A DNA stretch of 64,000 bases from Ophiocordyceps camponoti-saundersi (nom. inval.). Taxonomy: Eukaryota > Ascomycota > Sordariomycetes > Hypocreales > Ophiocordycipitaceae. The notes under the pieces were generated by a model. It was given only the letters and a program-made list of their open reading frames with translations, did no database searches and was not told the DNA's origin. The translations under genes and the position numbers were made by a program. The stretch lies in assembly GCA_003339415.1 (NCBI GenBank), contig PDHQ01000009.1, forward strand, positions 218,106 to 282,105, given 5' to 3'. Every line of letters begins with the position of its first letter. Position 1 is the stretch's first letter. Shown piece after piece: positions 34,087-45,577 of this stretch.

Positions 34087-34251
34087 TGGTGGCGGCCTGT
34101 GGAGGCAGGCGCCGAGGAGGCTGATTGGGGGTTTAAATTAGCACGTACCGGCCGGGTCAGACTTATCGTGGATATCATCTCTTACTCCCCCTTTTTGGGG
34201 CCTACTAAATTGACTCTCTTTGGCCGATATAGCCGTCTATCCTGTTTATCT
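34087..34251. repeat. Right 165-bp terminal direct repeat
   Basis: Second copy of the terminal repeat, followed immediately by TACGG. The purine-rich GAAAATTAGGTGAAAA just before it sits where a polypurine tract would be. Confidence 0.9.
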
Positions 34252-34769
34252 TACGGAACCTAACCCAGCCCTGCTCGTATATATGTACATACATAGTTTA
34301 AGTCTAGAGCACGGAGATGAAAATATTATGCGCCAAATTAGCTTCTGATCTTCATTCGTTAATTGGCTGCTTGATTCTACACAAGACATCTGTGTCCACC
34401 GCAGAGCGGAGGCCGAGGGGCCCGGCCCTATCCGGAGGCTCTCCCTCCGCAAATCGGCTCCGCTGTTGTGGCCTTGCTTTTACCTTGCTCACGTTGGCTG
34501 AACAGAGAGGGGGGCTATGACTAGTTTCTTGTCAAGCTGGCCCTGAATATGACAAGACATGGCTCATAGACGGGTGGTTGGTTGTTGGCAGAGATAAACG
34601 GACTTCAAGAACAACATGTATTTCGACTATTAAACTGTTATAGGACGATACAAATAAAATTATTATGTTCCGTATTTGCTCTGAGAGTCTCAGCCGCGTC
34701 TAGTAATACGGGTAGACTTAAAATCGAGAGCGATCAACCCCTTCCGGATGCAGCCACAGCACCCTATCG
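34252..34769. other. Spacer between the element and the ABC transporter stop
   Basis: No gene. AGAGGGGGGCTATGAC at about 34506 resembles GATAGGGGGGCTATAGCC just inside the element (about 33623), perhaps another fragment of the same repeat family. Confidence 0.35.
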
Positions 34770-37700
34770 CTATCGGCGCAGAAACCTCATCCAGCGACGG
34801 ATGCCAGTTGCGGATGCCTCGTCCTCGAGCACCCCATTCTCTCCAACGACATTGAAGAAGACGTCGTTAAGAGTAGCGGCGCCGACAGCGTAGTAACTAA
34901 TGCCGAGATCTTCCTTATGACGCTCAAGAAGCTCGATGACACGCGCGCCGATGAGCTGTTGCTGAGCCGGTAGCACGAACCGGAGCTGTCCGCCGAGCAT
35001 GTCACGGTCGAGGCGGGCGGTCGGGAATTGCTGAAGCAGCCATCCCCGCACACGTTCCATCTCTTCGTGTGATGAGCGTGGAGCCGTGACGAGCTGGACG
35101 GTGATGATTTGCTGATCTCCGTGTAGTTGGCGAAGGGCTCGCGTGGTTCCGATGGCGAGAAGGCGGCGAGAGAGAATGGCGACGCGGGTGGCGAGCGAGT
35201 CGGCCTCCTCCATGCTATGTGTCTGCGAGGGAGACTTGTGTTAGTCGGTGTGTCAAAGACAGAAAGACGAGAGCCTCGTACCGTCAGTAGAACGGAGCAC
35301 TTGGCAGTCATGGGGCGGATCAAACTCCAGAAAGCTCGCTTGGCAACGGCGTCCATGGCCGACGTCGGCTCGTCTAGTATCAGGACCGGCGGCATGCCCA
35401 TCAGGGCAATGGCCAGACTGAGCTTCCGCTTATTGCCGCCAGACAACTTGGAGGCCTGCATAGAGGCATAAGGGGTGAGACCGAGCTTGCCCATGATACC
35501 ATTAACGTTTGCCTTCACATCGGAGATGCCCTTGACGCGAGCGTAGAACTCGAGGTGCTTCCGCGTGGTCATCATATCGAGAGCGTCGAACTGGGGGCAC
35601 ACTGTTCGAAGCGTCAGCTCTTCTTCTCACAACCTCGTTGTATAGTAGAAATCTTACCTCCAATGTGCTTCTGTGCCTCCCGGGTTCTCGCGTCGTTCCC
35701 CAGTATAAGCACCTTTCCTTCATCCGCAGACAACTCCGTCTGAATGATGTTGACCAGCGTCGACTTACCCGCGCCGTTGGGGCCGAGAAGCGCCATGACT
35801 TCGCCCTCGAGCAGACCCAGCGTCACGTCCTCGAGGGCCTGCTTTCGACCAAAGCGCTTGCTAACATGCAAAGCACGCATGAGATCAGACTCGCTCTTCT
35901 CAACGCGCTCCGTTTCGACCTCGACTTGTTGACTAGGCCGCTTGTCGTCTTCTGTCACGGTCGTCTCTTTTTCGCCGACGCTACGGGGGCGACGACGGAA
36001 CAAGGCAAGGTCGCCCTCGAGCCAGATCATAACCAACAGCAATACCGCCGCCTGGATAATCAGGTAGAGAATCGGCCCTCCAAACGCCTTTATCGATCCG
36101 GGACTCGATGGCTGGCCGTTACTGCAGCCGACCTGTAGGACGTTGAGCCCCAGCATCAGGGCGCGGAAGACGTTGCCGATGGGTAGGAATAGGTTGAGGC
36201 CAAAGGTGACGCCCAAGGCGATGTTGTCGGTATCGACGCCATCATCGTAGGTATAGCCCAGCTGTAGTTTTCTTTTAGCCTGTTTTCCATCATGATCAGT
36301 CAAACTAACAGGGGTCACTTACTCCAAAAGCAATGGTTGCCAAGACAAACATGAGGAGGTTCGTGGAGGCAGCCGCAAAGAGGGAAGACAGCGGGCTCTT
36401 GGTGAAGTGCGAAAGAACGTAGCCAAGAAGCATCGATGACAGGCCGTAGAGGGCCAGTATCGGCACCATCACCCCGATGGGCCCCTGCCATGGCACGGTC
36501 TGGCTGATTATGACTGTCACGCCAATGGCCACGGGCAAGACAAAGGAAAAGTCAAACAAGCTGTAGGCAACCCACAGGGGGCCTCGACGGACGCCATTAG
36601 CATATTGCAGCGCTCTGACATTCCGACGCTTCTCTATGGCCGGGTAGAGGACGAAAACTGCTGGATAGATGGCTTGAAGCAAGGTGAAGAACAGGGCGTA
36701 GGGGAGTCCTCCGCCTTCTTCGAGAGCGTATTTCATGGAAAATTGCGCGATATCCGTCGTGATCTCGACACCAGTCTGCATCTGGCTCCATAGGTTGAAG
36801 ACATGGGCTCCCTCGGTGCTGGTACTCCAGCCTTCCTTGCGATAGGCGAGTACCGGTGCTTCGCTGCCGGAGCCCATATAGATGCCACCGTCCGGAGCCT
36901 TCCCTTGATCGACGTTGTGCTCCTCGAAGTTGACAAAGACGTTTATCAGCTCCTGTCTCCCGTTGCGTACGACAGCGAAATCGTCGAGAACCGATTCATT
37001 AACGCGGGAAACTTGGTTAAACTGCTGCCGGATGAGGTTACCCATCGTGTCCTTGGCAGATGGCGGGGCGACTATCAACTTCGGACACGATGAGAAGGGG
37101 TCCCGGCAGTTGATACCGTATTGGAAGTACGGTGCCCTGAACTGGCTCAGCGGTTGAGGCTCGATCTTTCCACATGAAGGAGGCTCGAAGTCGCGCGGCA
37201 GCGAGCCTACAAGATGGGGTGTTGCAAAGAGCGGGAGGGCCATGGCCCAGATGTAAGGCCACCAGAGTCTCTCCAAGATGACGGTTCTCTTGCGGAAGAG
37301 GAGCCAGACCTGACGCCAGAACGGTACCACCTGGCCGGCCGTCATCTCAAAGTCGGCATCCGAAATCTTGCTATCCACCGAAGTCGACTCGTCTTCGTGG
37401 AGGTTGAGGAAGACGTCTTCGACTTGAGGCCCGGCTACGGCCACGTCTTGGACTCCGGCTGCGTCGAGACGGGAGCATAGCTCGGCTACCGAGCTTGAGT
37501 CGGGCACGCTATACACAAGGCTGTCCTGATGCGTCGTCGCCGGGTATTCGACCTCTACCCGGGGCCCCGAAAGCGGAATGCCGACCCTGTAGCTGCCGCC
37601 GTAGAGACTCTTGAGCTCGGCCACGGCCCCTTGACAGCGGACCTCGCCGTGGGAAAGGATGACGATGTGATCGGCTAGGACATCGGCCTCGTCGAGGAAG

Positions 37701-39652
37701 TGAGTTGTCAAGAAGATGCTGCGTTTAGACCTTTGTTTAAGGAGAATCTCCCAGATACTGCGTCGAGAGAGAGGATCCAGGCCGGAAGTACACTCGTCGA
37801 CCAGACAGAGGGAAGAGTCTCCGACGAACATACAAGCAAGCTGCAGCTTTCGCTTCTGGCCGCCGCTCAGCGTCTTCGATAGACTGGACCGTTTTGATTC
37901 TATGTCGCAGTCGGAGATGAGCTGGTCGAGGTCCTCTGATGACTCGCGTCCAACCTTCAGCTGACTCCAGATAGAGACGTGTTCTCTGACGGTAAGATTA
38001 TCCCACAAAGTATTCCGCTGCGGACAGATGCCTATTTGTGACGGCCGGGCGTTGATCCGGACCTCGCCGGTAGTCGGGTTGGTCAAGCCGGATATCATCT
38101 GCAGCATCGTTGTTTTGCCCGACCCATTGAGCCCTAGAAGGCAAAGAATCTGACCCCTGTGGCCCTGAAGGTTCACGTCATCCACAGCCTTGACCGACTT
38201 CCGTCGTCCGCAGCAGAATGTACGCTCCAGCCAGTTGGGAGTGAACGTTTTACCCAGGCTGACCGTCTCGGCAACGACGTCTGTCGACTCCTCCGGGGTG
38301 GCGAAGGATCGCTTGCGGAAGTAGATCCCATGCATAGCCCATTCGACGAGGAAAGCGAGAAGAGGATATACAAAGATGTTGAGAACGAGGAAGGCGAACA
38401 TGGCCCCTTGGCCGATCAAATCCGGTACCTTCTCGTAGCCCATTGGGAGGACATGGCTCATAGAGGCGCCCATCACATCTTGAAAGATCAAGATTTGTAT
38501 GAAGAAGACGTGATTCGCACTTGGGAACAGTAACGAGAGCGCGTGAAGTCCCTCAGACGAGGGAGGCGGTTCGAGCGTGCCGCTGTAAACCTGAGCCACA
38601 ACAGACATGATGAGAAAGACTGCAACAACGTAGATGGCCGAGACGCGAGACTTCTTGAAGAAGGTGGCAGCGAATAGAGCCGAGTTGTTGATGGCCAGCC
38701 CGGTGAGTATCTGCCATCCGACGACAAGGCCAGCGTTCAAGTTTGGTAACAGCAGACGCGAGTATAGCAAGCCGGTGCCGATGAAGCACGGAAGGGAGAC
38801 GAAGTCGAAGACGAGCAGCCAACTCAGGACACGGGCCGCAGGGGCAGTCCCTCCACCCATGGCATCCACCAACTGCGACATGCCCGACTCTCGATCGGCC
38901 GTCAAGAAGCTCGTCAGCCGATAGACGGTAAAGAGGTGGCAGAAGACCAGTGCGAAGGTGTAGAGCCCGCTGATAAAACCAATCTTTCGATATAGAATGT
39001 CTCTCTCCTTGTCGGCCTCCGTCCTGGTGGTGTACATGAAGACTTCGGGCGTTACGGACGAGCCGGTGATTGCGTTGTTGACGGCTAGCTGGAGAGGAAG
39101 GTAAATATCTTCTTGATCGCTTCTGTGCTGATGGACATCAAAAGTGTTGCTGGCGGGATCGGCTCGAATCAAATACTGCCAGGTGTGATCATTGACTTTA
39201 TCGCTCAGTGGCTCCCGAACCAAGCTCGTGGTTTCAGGAGAATCCCTGAAGATGATGGCAGCGTGACAGTCGCTCACGCCGCGGGAGTTTGCCAAACAGA
39301 GGGTCAGAAGCTCATTCTCGTCTTCGATAAACCGGAGTAAGCCCTTGTCAAGCGGCCTAGTGAAGTTCTCAACCACCCTATCGACATCCGGGCCCAAATA
39401 CGAAGGCTTGACGACGACGAGCTTCTTCTGAACCGTGTCGGCAAGAGAGCGAATCGGAGACGGACTGCCGATGCCATAACTGTTATGTAGCGAGAAGAAG
39501 TTCGGGAGGGACAGCAGGAGGGCCAGGACAGCGAGTGGAATGCCGTACGTGAGGAGGAGAAAGCTGAGGGGGCGTCTGATGGCAATCAAGAGCAGGTTCT
39601 TGCGGCACAGGACCCAAGTTTGTCTGCCTAGCTGCCTCATGTTGAGGTTCAT
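34770..39652 (-). CDS. ABCA-subfamily full-length ABC transporter
   Basis: Membrane ATPase with two transmembrane-nucleotide-binding halves, ABC1/ABCA type; lipid-like substrates are usual for the family. Four exons on the minus strand: 39652-36323, 36261-35658, 35601-35282 and 35222-34770, giving 1568 residues. Joins restore IAFG/LGYTYDD, KHIG/VCPQFDAL and VLLT/THSMEEAD. NBD1 has Walker A GLNGSGKTT (near 507), signature LSGGQKRK and Walker B LCLVDECTSGLD, with Cys where Pro is usual. NBD2 has Walker A GPNGAGKST (near 1267), signature LSGGNKRK and VLILDEPTSAMD. Each half starts with a helix followed by a large extracytoplasmic loop, the ABCA hallmark. There is no signal peptide; the start at 39652 precedes the NLLLIAIRRPLSF helix region. 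Lies next to the LTR-like element, which is beyond its stop. Confidence 0.93.
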
Positions 39653-41149
39653 GGCTGGCGCTTAGGACCAGCGGGAGGCGTGCTGGCGACGAGATGGTGG
39701 AGGGTTTCGGGTGATGAACTGACGATGAGGCTGGTGAAGGGGACAACGTACATACATATGTACATACAGTTTCAAAGATATACAATGTGTACATACAAAC
39801 ATAGCCCGAAGATAAACTGATAAACACACATAATTACTCAATAGAGCCAGGCAATTTAGTTTTCACGATAGCCTGATCCCGTGAGAGATGTGGAGGGTCT
39901 AATCCGCCGTTTAACAGACCAGGGTATGGAGGACAAACCTTTTTTAACGGCGGGCGCCTGCTTCAGGGTTGTCGTCATGCAGAGCCTTGGCACCTTTTGA
40001 TCGCAAGGGCACTATTGAACCAGCCTTGGCATACGTATGTCGGACGGTGGAAAGGAATTCGCGTCATAATATCGTCCTCTTGGTTCGTTCTCTGCTATCT
40101 ACTTAACGAAGACGGTTGACAATGACTCGATGAGCACCATCAGAGCTGGAGAAGTTCGTGAGGGAATGTGGGTTGATGAGGATGAAGCTTTGATAGGATC
40201 ATCCATAGCATAGCCTCCGCTGCCGCTATCAGCCGTTTAATTTGGACCGTATCCGTAATGAAGAAATCGTTGAAGACGGGTAGCATTAGCACACATTTGT
40301 CATGTGACGAACATGCATTATGTTCGGCCTCTATCTAGGTTAGACCTATCCGTATATTGTTTGTTATTGTTTCCCCTGCCTGACTGATGATGCCAACTTC
40401 GCGTTTTAGCTTCAAGGGCCCTGACAGCTGCCTGCGTATTTTGAAAAGAGTTAAAAATATGGGGTAAGATGCATCCCAAGCAGCCTATCCCTTGCTTTCA
40501 CGTCGTACATGCATATAGTTTACATTATACATACCTTCTGTCATCCGTCCCAGTTAGCGGGCAGACAATGAGATCAAAGAAGCGGGCTTCACTTTAACTC
40601 TTGGTGTTTCAGCAAAGGGATCCTAACTTTCTACTAGTCATCATCTTGAGCGGTATCTTTCTACTTGTGAGGAAGCCAACGAGTTATAAGCTTAATTCTT
40701 TGGCAAACCCGCTTTGATGCTGTACATAAACGTGTGTGTGTGTCATTGCGTACATAAGTAAACAATAGAGAGGGCTCGGTAAGTTTGATCTCTTCAACAG
40801 GTCCCCTATTGTCGTCCGTAATCATCTCAGGCTTTCCTCCTGGCTACGTGCGACTTAACTATCCTCGCACAAGTCTCGTAGTTGATGAACTAGAGGAGCA
40901 GCTGCATCAAATCTGTGGTACGAACTTGGGTAAGATTAGGCAAGAAATCCATGTCATTGCACTGTCAATTAGCAGGGAAACGCTCGGCAGAGCGCGGCAA
41001 ACCTGACTAGGCAACGATCCCTTGCGCAAATTCACCGGGATGCAAAGGACAGACCGAGTGCTGTGGCGTATGTGCCTTGAGTTATAGGGCCAACTACCTA
41101 GGTATCCCAACCGTAAACACCATTCAACAGAACCAACCTCTCCCCTTTC
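39653..41149. other. Spacer between ABC transporter and carboxypeptidase
   Basis: About 1.5 kb with no credible gene: the promoter of the ABC transporter and the 3' end of the M14 gene. It contains CATACATACATATGTACATAC near 39748 and a GTGTGTGT tract near 40730. Confidence 0.55.
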
Positions 41150-42552
41150 TCACTTCATGTTTTGAAGCAGGTACTTGACGCCCTCGAAAGCCTCCTCACC
41201 ACTCGGCAGAATCTGATTTGGCGGGAGAACAAAGCCATAACGTCCCACATCTCGCAGCTCAGTGGCAAAGGCGTAATCTGCCTTGACGACGTCTGCCACG
41301 TAGTCGACGCTATTCCCGGCTGTCTGGTAGATAGTCGAACAAATGGGACCTGTTTGGAACGTTGTGCCGTGAACGGCTCGGATGGCTTCCGCTGCGCCGG
41401 AGGCAAGCGACTGCAGCTCGTCATTGTTTGCTGGCGTGGCGTCACAGGTCCATCCGTAGGCTACCAAATAGTTGGTCAGTCGTGCCCCCAATTCCACAAG
41501 GCCAAAGAGGATGGGGAACAACTCACGCGTCATGAGCAGCTGCGAGTACGAGTGAAAGTCGATATACAGCTTCAAGCCCTGGCGATCCTTGACCTTCTGC
41601 AACAGGCCACTTAGAGACTTGGTCTCCGTCCCGTCGCCTGCCGCTTCACCCCTGTAGTCCTCCCGGCAGGGTTCTGTCGACGAGCCCGGCCCATCCCACC
41701 TATAGGGCCAGTTGCGGTTGATGTCGCGTCCGACGCAGCTGCTGCTCTCGTCGGGTTGTCGGTTCTTGCGCCACAAACGCTCGGTTGTTTGCGTATACTT
41801 GAAGCCATCGGGGTTGACGATGGGAAACATGTAAAAGTCGTATTTGTCGAGGAAGCCCCTGATCTCCTGGTTCTCTGCGTAGCCGCTCACAAGGGAATAT
41901 GTCATGTACTCGACCACCATGCTAGCAATCCACTCCCGAGCGTGGATGGTGCCGTGGAAGACGATGGCCGGTTTGTTATCTTTGCCGCTGCTGCCGAACA
42001 GGTGAATTCCTGCAATGTCGTTGCCCTCGTGTGAACGGCCCGATGAGACGACCTCGGAGATGTTGGAATACTGCGCCTGAAGATCCCGTAACCACTTGAG
42101 ATGGTCGTTGTACGAGTGGTAGGACTTGAACCAAGTCTTGTTGGCTGAGCCGTCTGTTTGTCACCGAACCATATCGTCAGTCTCTGTATTCTTTGGTTCA
42201 CCGTGAGCTTCTCCGTCCTAAACATACCGGCGTAGACATCAAAAGCCCCCTCTTTTTCCACCGACTTCCCCAGATCCTCATGCAAGACATCAACCTCGAA
42301 GCCCTTCATCCCTTTAAGGAACCCCTCCACCTTTGCGGGAGGAACTTGGATATCGGCAAAGACGCCTTTCCGGTTCGCTGGCTGCCAGAAGTCGAGGCCC
42401 AGGTCTTCCGCGATGGAATTGACGCGCCGGACTTGGGCGCCAGCGCCTACAGGGACACGATAGACTTTGACCCCGTCATATGACATCTTCGCCGCCGCTG
42501 CCAAGGTGGCGGCGACGGTAAGGAGGAAGGGCAGCATCACCGACGACTTCAT
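41150..42552 (-). CDS. Secreted M14 zinc carboxypeptidase (carboxypeptidase A-like)
   Basis: Extracellular metallocarboxypeptidase made as a zymogen. Exons 42552-42228, 42153-41527 and 41460-41150 (introns GTATGT..ACAG and GTGAGT..GTAG) give 420 residues. Signal peptide at 1-21 (MKSSVMLPFLLTVAATLAAAA); propeptide to about residue 110 (YDGVKVYRVPVG, VFADIQVPP). Catalytic domain: zinc ligands in IHAREW (His and Glu, near 178) and DFHSYSQ (His, near 306), substrate-binding RDINRNWPYRW, and the catalytic Glu in TELRD (near 383). Intron removal restores LLMT/PYGWTCD. Similar enzymes are secreted by insect- and nematode-associated fungi (family knowledge), but any such host is inference. A short TATAAATA-like stretch lies about 100 bp upstream. 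Confidence 0.93.
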
Positions 42553-42948
42553 GCTGACGTCGGGAGAAGGAGGGAGGATTTGACGGCAAAGGAGACGACG
42601 TGAGAGGAAGAACAGAGACGATAAGAAATAAGAAAAATGTTATAAAATATGGGAGGAGTTATAAATATGAGAGACAAGACGATGGGAAAGAATCAACGGG
42701 AAGACGATGCAAAGGAAGGAGAACAATGTTAGAGAAAAGAGGCAGCGGAAGAACAAGGAATTACACGGTAAAGTCCTGAAAGAAGTAGCGAATCCTCGGA
42801 GCCGAACGTCGTCGACCTTTATCTTTACATCCCCCCCCTGCTTTCCTGTTTGCCACTAACGGCAACTCCAAGCAAGCAAAGTGAAAGGCACCACACATTG
42901 TGGTGAAGCACTGCCGAAAGCAAAAGTGCATCACAGAGGCAACAGTAA

Positions 42949-42999
42949 GCTAGGTACCTAGGTAAGTAGGTAGGTAGGTAGGTACCTAGGTAGGTAGGT
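42949..42999. repeat. GGTA/TAGG tetranucleotide array with palindromic CCTAGG
   Basis: GGTA units interrupted twice by ACCTAGGT, so the array is partly self-complementary. Confidence 0.85.
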
Positions 43000-43319
43000 T
43001 TAGAGAGCTGAGCACACGAGAGATGGACGATGAGAGAAGAAGACGGCCGAGAGTGCTGATCACGTGTGCCCTACCACGTATCACGAGCAACTCTCCCCTT
43101 CCCATCTATGTTCAACACACCTTCACAGAGATCCGGGCTACGACCACGTTGAGAAGGTCGCCAGCTACGGCTACAGCCATGTGCGGAAGGTCGCCAGTTA
43201 CGAGACCTTCTCCTTTCGGGATGGCCCGGCCCCTTCCCGCCGTGGACGCGGCCCGTATCTGTCAATCGCCCCGCCCTCGGCGGCCAAGCACAGCGACCTT
43301 CTCGAAGAAAAGCCCTTCT

Positions 43320-43347
43320 TACTACCTGCCTACCTAGGTAGGTAGTT
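43320..43347. repeat. CTAC/GTAG palindromic array
   Basis: ACTACCTGCCTACCTAGGTAGG-type sequence whose halves are inverted copies; related to the array at 42949-42999. Confidence 0.8.
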
Positions 43348-44260
43348 ACCCAAGTGTGTGTAAGCAGGTCTAAGGTGTAGGTGTGTATGAATGTGTGTAC
43401 AGACAAGCGCAGCGCCTCAACCAGCAAACGTCCTTTACCTGGCACCTACCTTAGTCATACCCACCACGACAACAAGAGGCCTGCATCTCTTCTACCATGT
43501 AAAGTCGGGTGATCGGCTTCTTCTTGAGCAGCGGTCATGCTTTGTTATCACTATCGGGAACTTCTTGGGAAAGCTGACAGCCAATAGCCTGTTGCCTTTG
43601 CCGCTGTCTATCTTCATTGCCTGCATATTATCAAAGTGAAAGACCTCTGCCAGGTAATACTATCAGCAGATAGAGTACGATACGTATGGTATGTGCGGAT
43701 ATATGTATCTCAGCAATCTTGGCTGCGGCTCAACCTCCGTAGCAAACCTTCCACGACAGCCGTCTTTAGGGAAGATATGATATCCGCTATGTTTGAAAAC
43801 AATAGTTTCCCGTATCAAATACAGACTGTAACTATCTGTACCCGCTGACTTCAAGCGCCCGTTCGAATATGCAGCTGTCAGGGTCCGAACCAAGTATCGA
43901 CTACATACATATGTGCATACTTTCTTCCTTACATACAGATGACGCCGCTCATGTTGTCAGCGATTACGCAGGGGAAATGATAATAGATAGATCCAACTCC
44001 GCGGACACTTGATGCTCGATTTTATACATGTCTAGTATGTGTCAACGCCATTGTGGCTTTTCTCAGCCCTTGTCTTGAATCAAACCTATAACTTGGTCAT
44101 CTCTCAACTTGGCCCTGTCCGGCTTTGCAACTGATCTCTCGGTTTACTGGCTCAATTGCTACCTCTGATCAAAGCGTCTGCAATACAAAATGCCCGAGCC
44201 AGTAACAACACTCGCAAGTCATCTCTGCAGATCACAACTTGATTGCCCCGCGTATCGTGC

Positions 44261-44776
44261 TTAGGTGTGGTAAAGGCCCCAATGCACTTCGCCTCCGAAG
44301 ATACCACCTGAGCAATCCATCTTGCCCTTGGACCCAACCTTGCCATCGTGCCTCGCGAAATACTTGATAGAGTCATTGATGAGATCCATGATATCCTCAT
44401 TGCCAACATATTTGAACGGGTAATCCGTTTGAGCACCGAAAGCACAAGTGCCATATTGCGCCAGCTGACGATGATTCGAATTAAACAATGTCCACCTTCC
44501 ACCGCGCCTGATATTCCAGACGATTCTCTTGCAGTCGTCGATATTAGGAGAAGCTTCGCTGCCTTGGTTTTCAAAGCTGGAACTGCCGCACTTGTTTGCT
44601 CTCTTGAACAACATGGGGGAAGCACTGCTGGCTTCGGCACGTTTCTCGAAAACGGCAGTCTTGTTCTCGGCATCCAAAACGTCGAAGAGCTTATCCTCGG
44701 TGACGGAGTTGGGCGCCGCCTGGATAAGGCCAGAGAAGGCAAGGATGGCGAAGTAGGGGAGAAGTGAGAGCTTCAT
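44261..44776 (-). CDS. Hce2-domain small secreted protein (effector-like)
   Basis: Single-exon secreted protein of 171 residues with a signal peptide (MKLSLLPYFAILAFSGLIQAA, 1-21), an acidic pro-segment and two Lys-Arg sites (FEKR/AEAS and LFKR/ANKCG) that fit Kex2 processing. The mature part matches the Hce2 domain, first defined in Ecp2 of the tomato pathogen Cladosporium fulvum: CGSSSFENQGSEASPNIDDC, then RGGRWTLF, YGTCAFGAQ, YVGNEDIMDLINDSI and a C-terminal DCSGG..VHWGLYH. Four Cys, as expected for two disulfides. Hce2 proteins are apoplastic effectors or necrosis inducers in some plant pathogens and are also found in insect pathogens and saprobes; activity here is not shown. A TATAAAT box lies at 44920-44911 on this strand, about 135 bp upstream. 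Isolated between 1.7 and 2.1 kb of spacer. Confidence 0.85.
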   Translation of the reverse strand: MKLSLLPYFAILAFSGLIQAAPNSVTEDKLFDVLDAENKTAVFEKRAEASSASPMLFKRANKCGSSSFENQGSEASPNIDDCKRIVWNIRRGGRWTLFNSNHRQLAQYGTCAFGAQTDYPFKYVGNEDIMDLINDSIKYFARHDGKVGSKGKMDCSGGIFGGEVHWGLYHT

Positions 44777-44910
44777 TGTAACGAAGTAGAGCTTAGAGAG
44801 GCGTTGAGATTTTGATAATAAGATATTGATGAGATGATCTTTGGCTTGATTTGAATCAGTGGATGAGATGCTGGTGCAGACAAGAGTAGAGTAGGTGAGC
44901 GGAGAGGCTC

Positions 44911-44920
44911 AAATTTATAG
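44911..44920 (-). promoter_or_regulatory. Probable TATA box of the Hce2 gene
   Basis: CTATAAATTT on the minus strand, 135 bp before the Hce2 start codon, which leaves room for a leader of about 100 nt. Confidence 0.5.
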
Positions 44921-45552
44921 AGTTGAGAATCGTCCTTGACTCAACTATCGTCAAGCAATAGCTTTGGAGTCTTCATCGACATACAGTTTCGAAGGATTTT
45001 GTGAGAATGACTGTGCAGAAGTGGAAAGCGGAACACTTGGAATGATCACGGGCGTTTCTATCATCCCGGTTGTATCATATTGCTCAAGCTTGTTCGTCAA
45101 ACTTTGTTGCAACAATACGTGTAAGTTATGGGTGCACGTACATACATATGTACATACATGTGTATGTTGGCATGAAGATACTATGTATGTGTGAGAGGGT
45201 TTTATCTATACGATCCGCCTCTGATCGTACGTGTGTAGTTGCACAAGAAGTTGGACTGCTGGAAGTCTTTTGCTCGTCGTCCCTTTCCGTGCTGTGACTC
45301 ATCATGATCGTCTTGTACTAAACCGTTGCTGCCTGCTTCAAAGTTCACAGGATCGAGAACGAGACTACGAAGCCAAGATTATGCGAAAAATCCACTGAAG
45401 ATGGCGTTAGAGCAAGAAGAAATGTGTGGAGAATGGAGCGTGAACACCTAACTTGTGATTCGTCGTTATTGTCCATGGCCGTCGGAGCCGGATCGGAAGA
45501 GCCTACGGAGGATTGTCATTTGATCATATCCAACTTGATACAAAAACGCAGA

Positions 45553-45577
45553 CATATGTATGTATGTATGTACATAC
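45553..45577. repeat. CATATGTATGTATGTATGTACATAC tract
   Basis: ATGT repeats ending in the inverted ACATAC; similar composite tracts are seen near 39748 and 45137. Confidence 0.75.

Larger units (their letters stand above)
33450..34251. mobile_element. TRIM-like miniature LTR element, 802 bp
   Basis: Two direct repeats of exactly 165 bp (33450-33614 and 34087-34251) flank a 472-bp internal region, and the whole is bounded by the 5-bp direct repeat TACGG (33445-33449 and 34252-34256). This is the build of a non-autonomous LTR retrotransposon (terminal-repeat retrotransposon in miniature): element size below 1 kb, no coding capacity, 5-bp target duplication. The repeats differ at 4 sites, all transitions. 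The internal part is GC-rich, low-complexity (CTG/CCG units) and contains GGGCCGGAGTGCCC twice (about 33899 and 33978). The termini are TG...CT rather than the usual TG...CA, and I cannot identify a primer-binding site. Strand is not determined. Confidence 0.75.
42553..44260. other. Spacer with GGTA arrays between carboxypeptidase and Hce2 gene
   Basis: About 1.7 kb. It contains two GGTA/TACC arrays (42949-42999 and 43320-43347) bracketing about 320 bp that hold a 93-codon plus-strand frame (43064-43345) with an internal duplication (EKVASYGYSHV / RKVASYETF). I do not regard this frame as a proven gene. The rest is AT-rich. Confidence 0.5.

Noticed and set aside
43064..43345. 93-codon frame between GGTA arrays
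   Set aside because: Not called as a gene: no homologue known to me and the frame runs into the repeat. Kept only as an observation.
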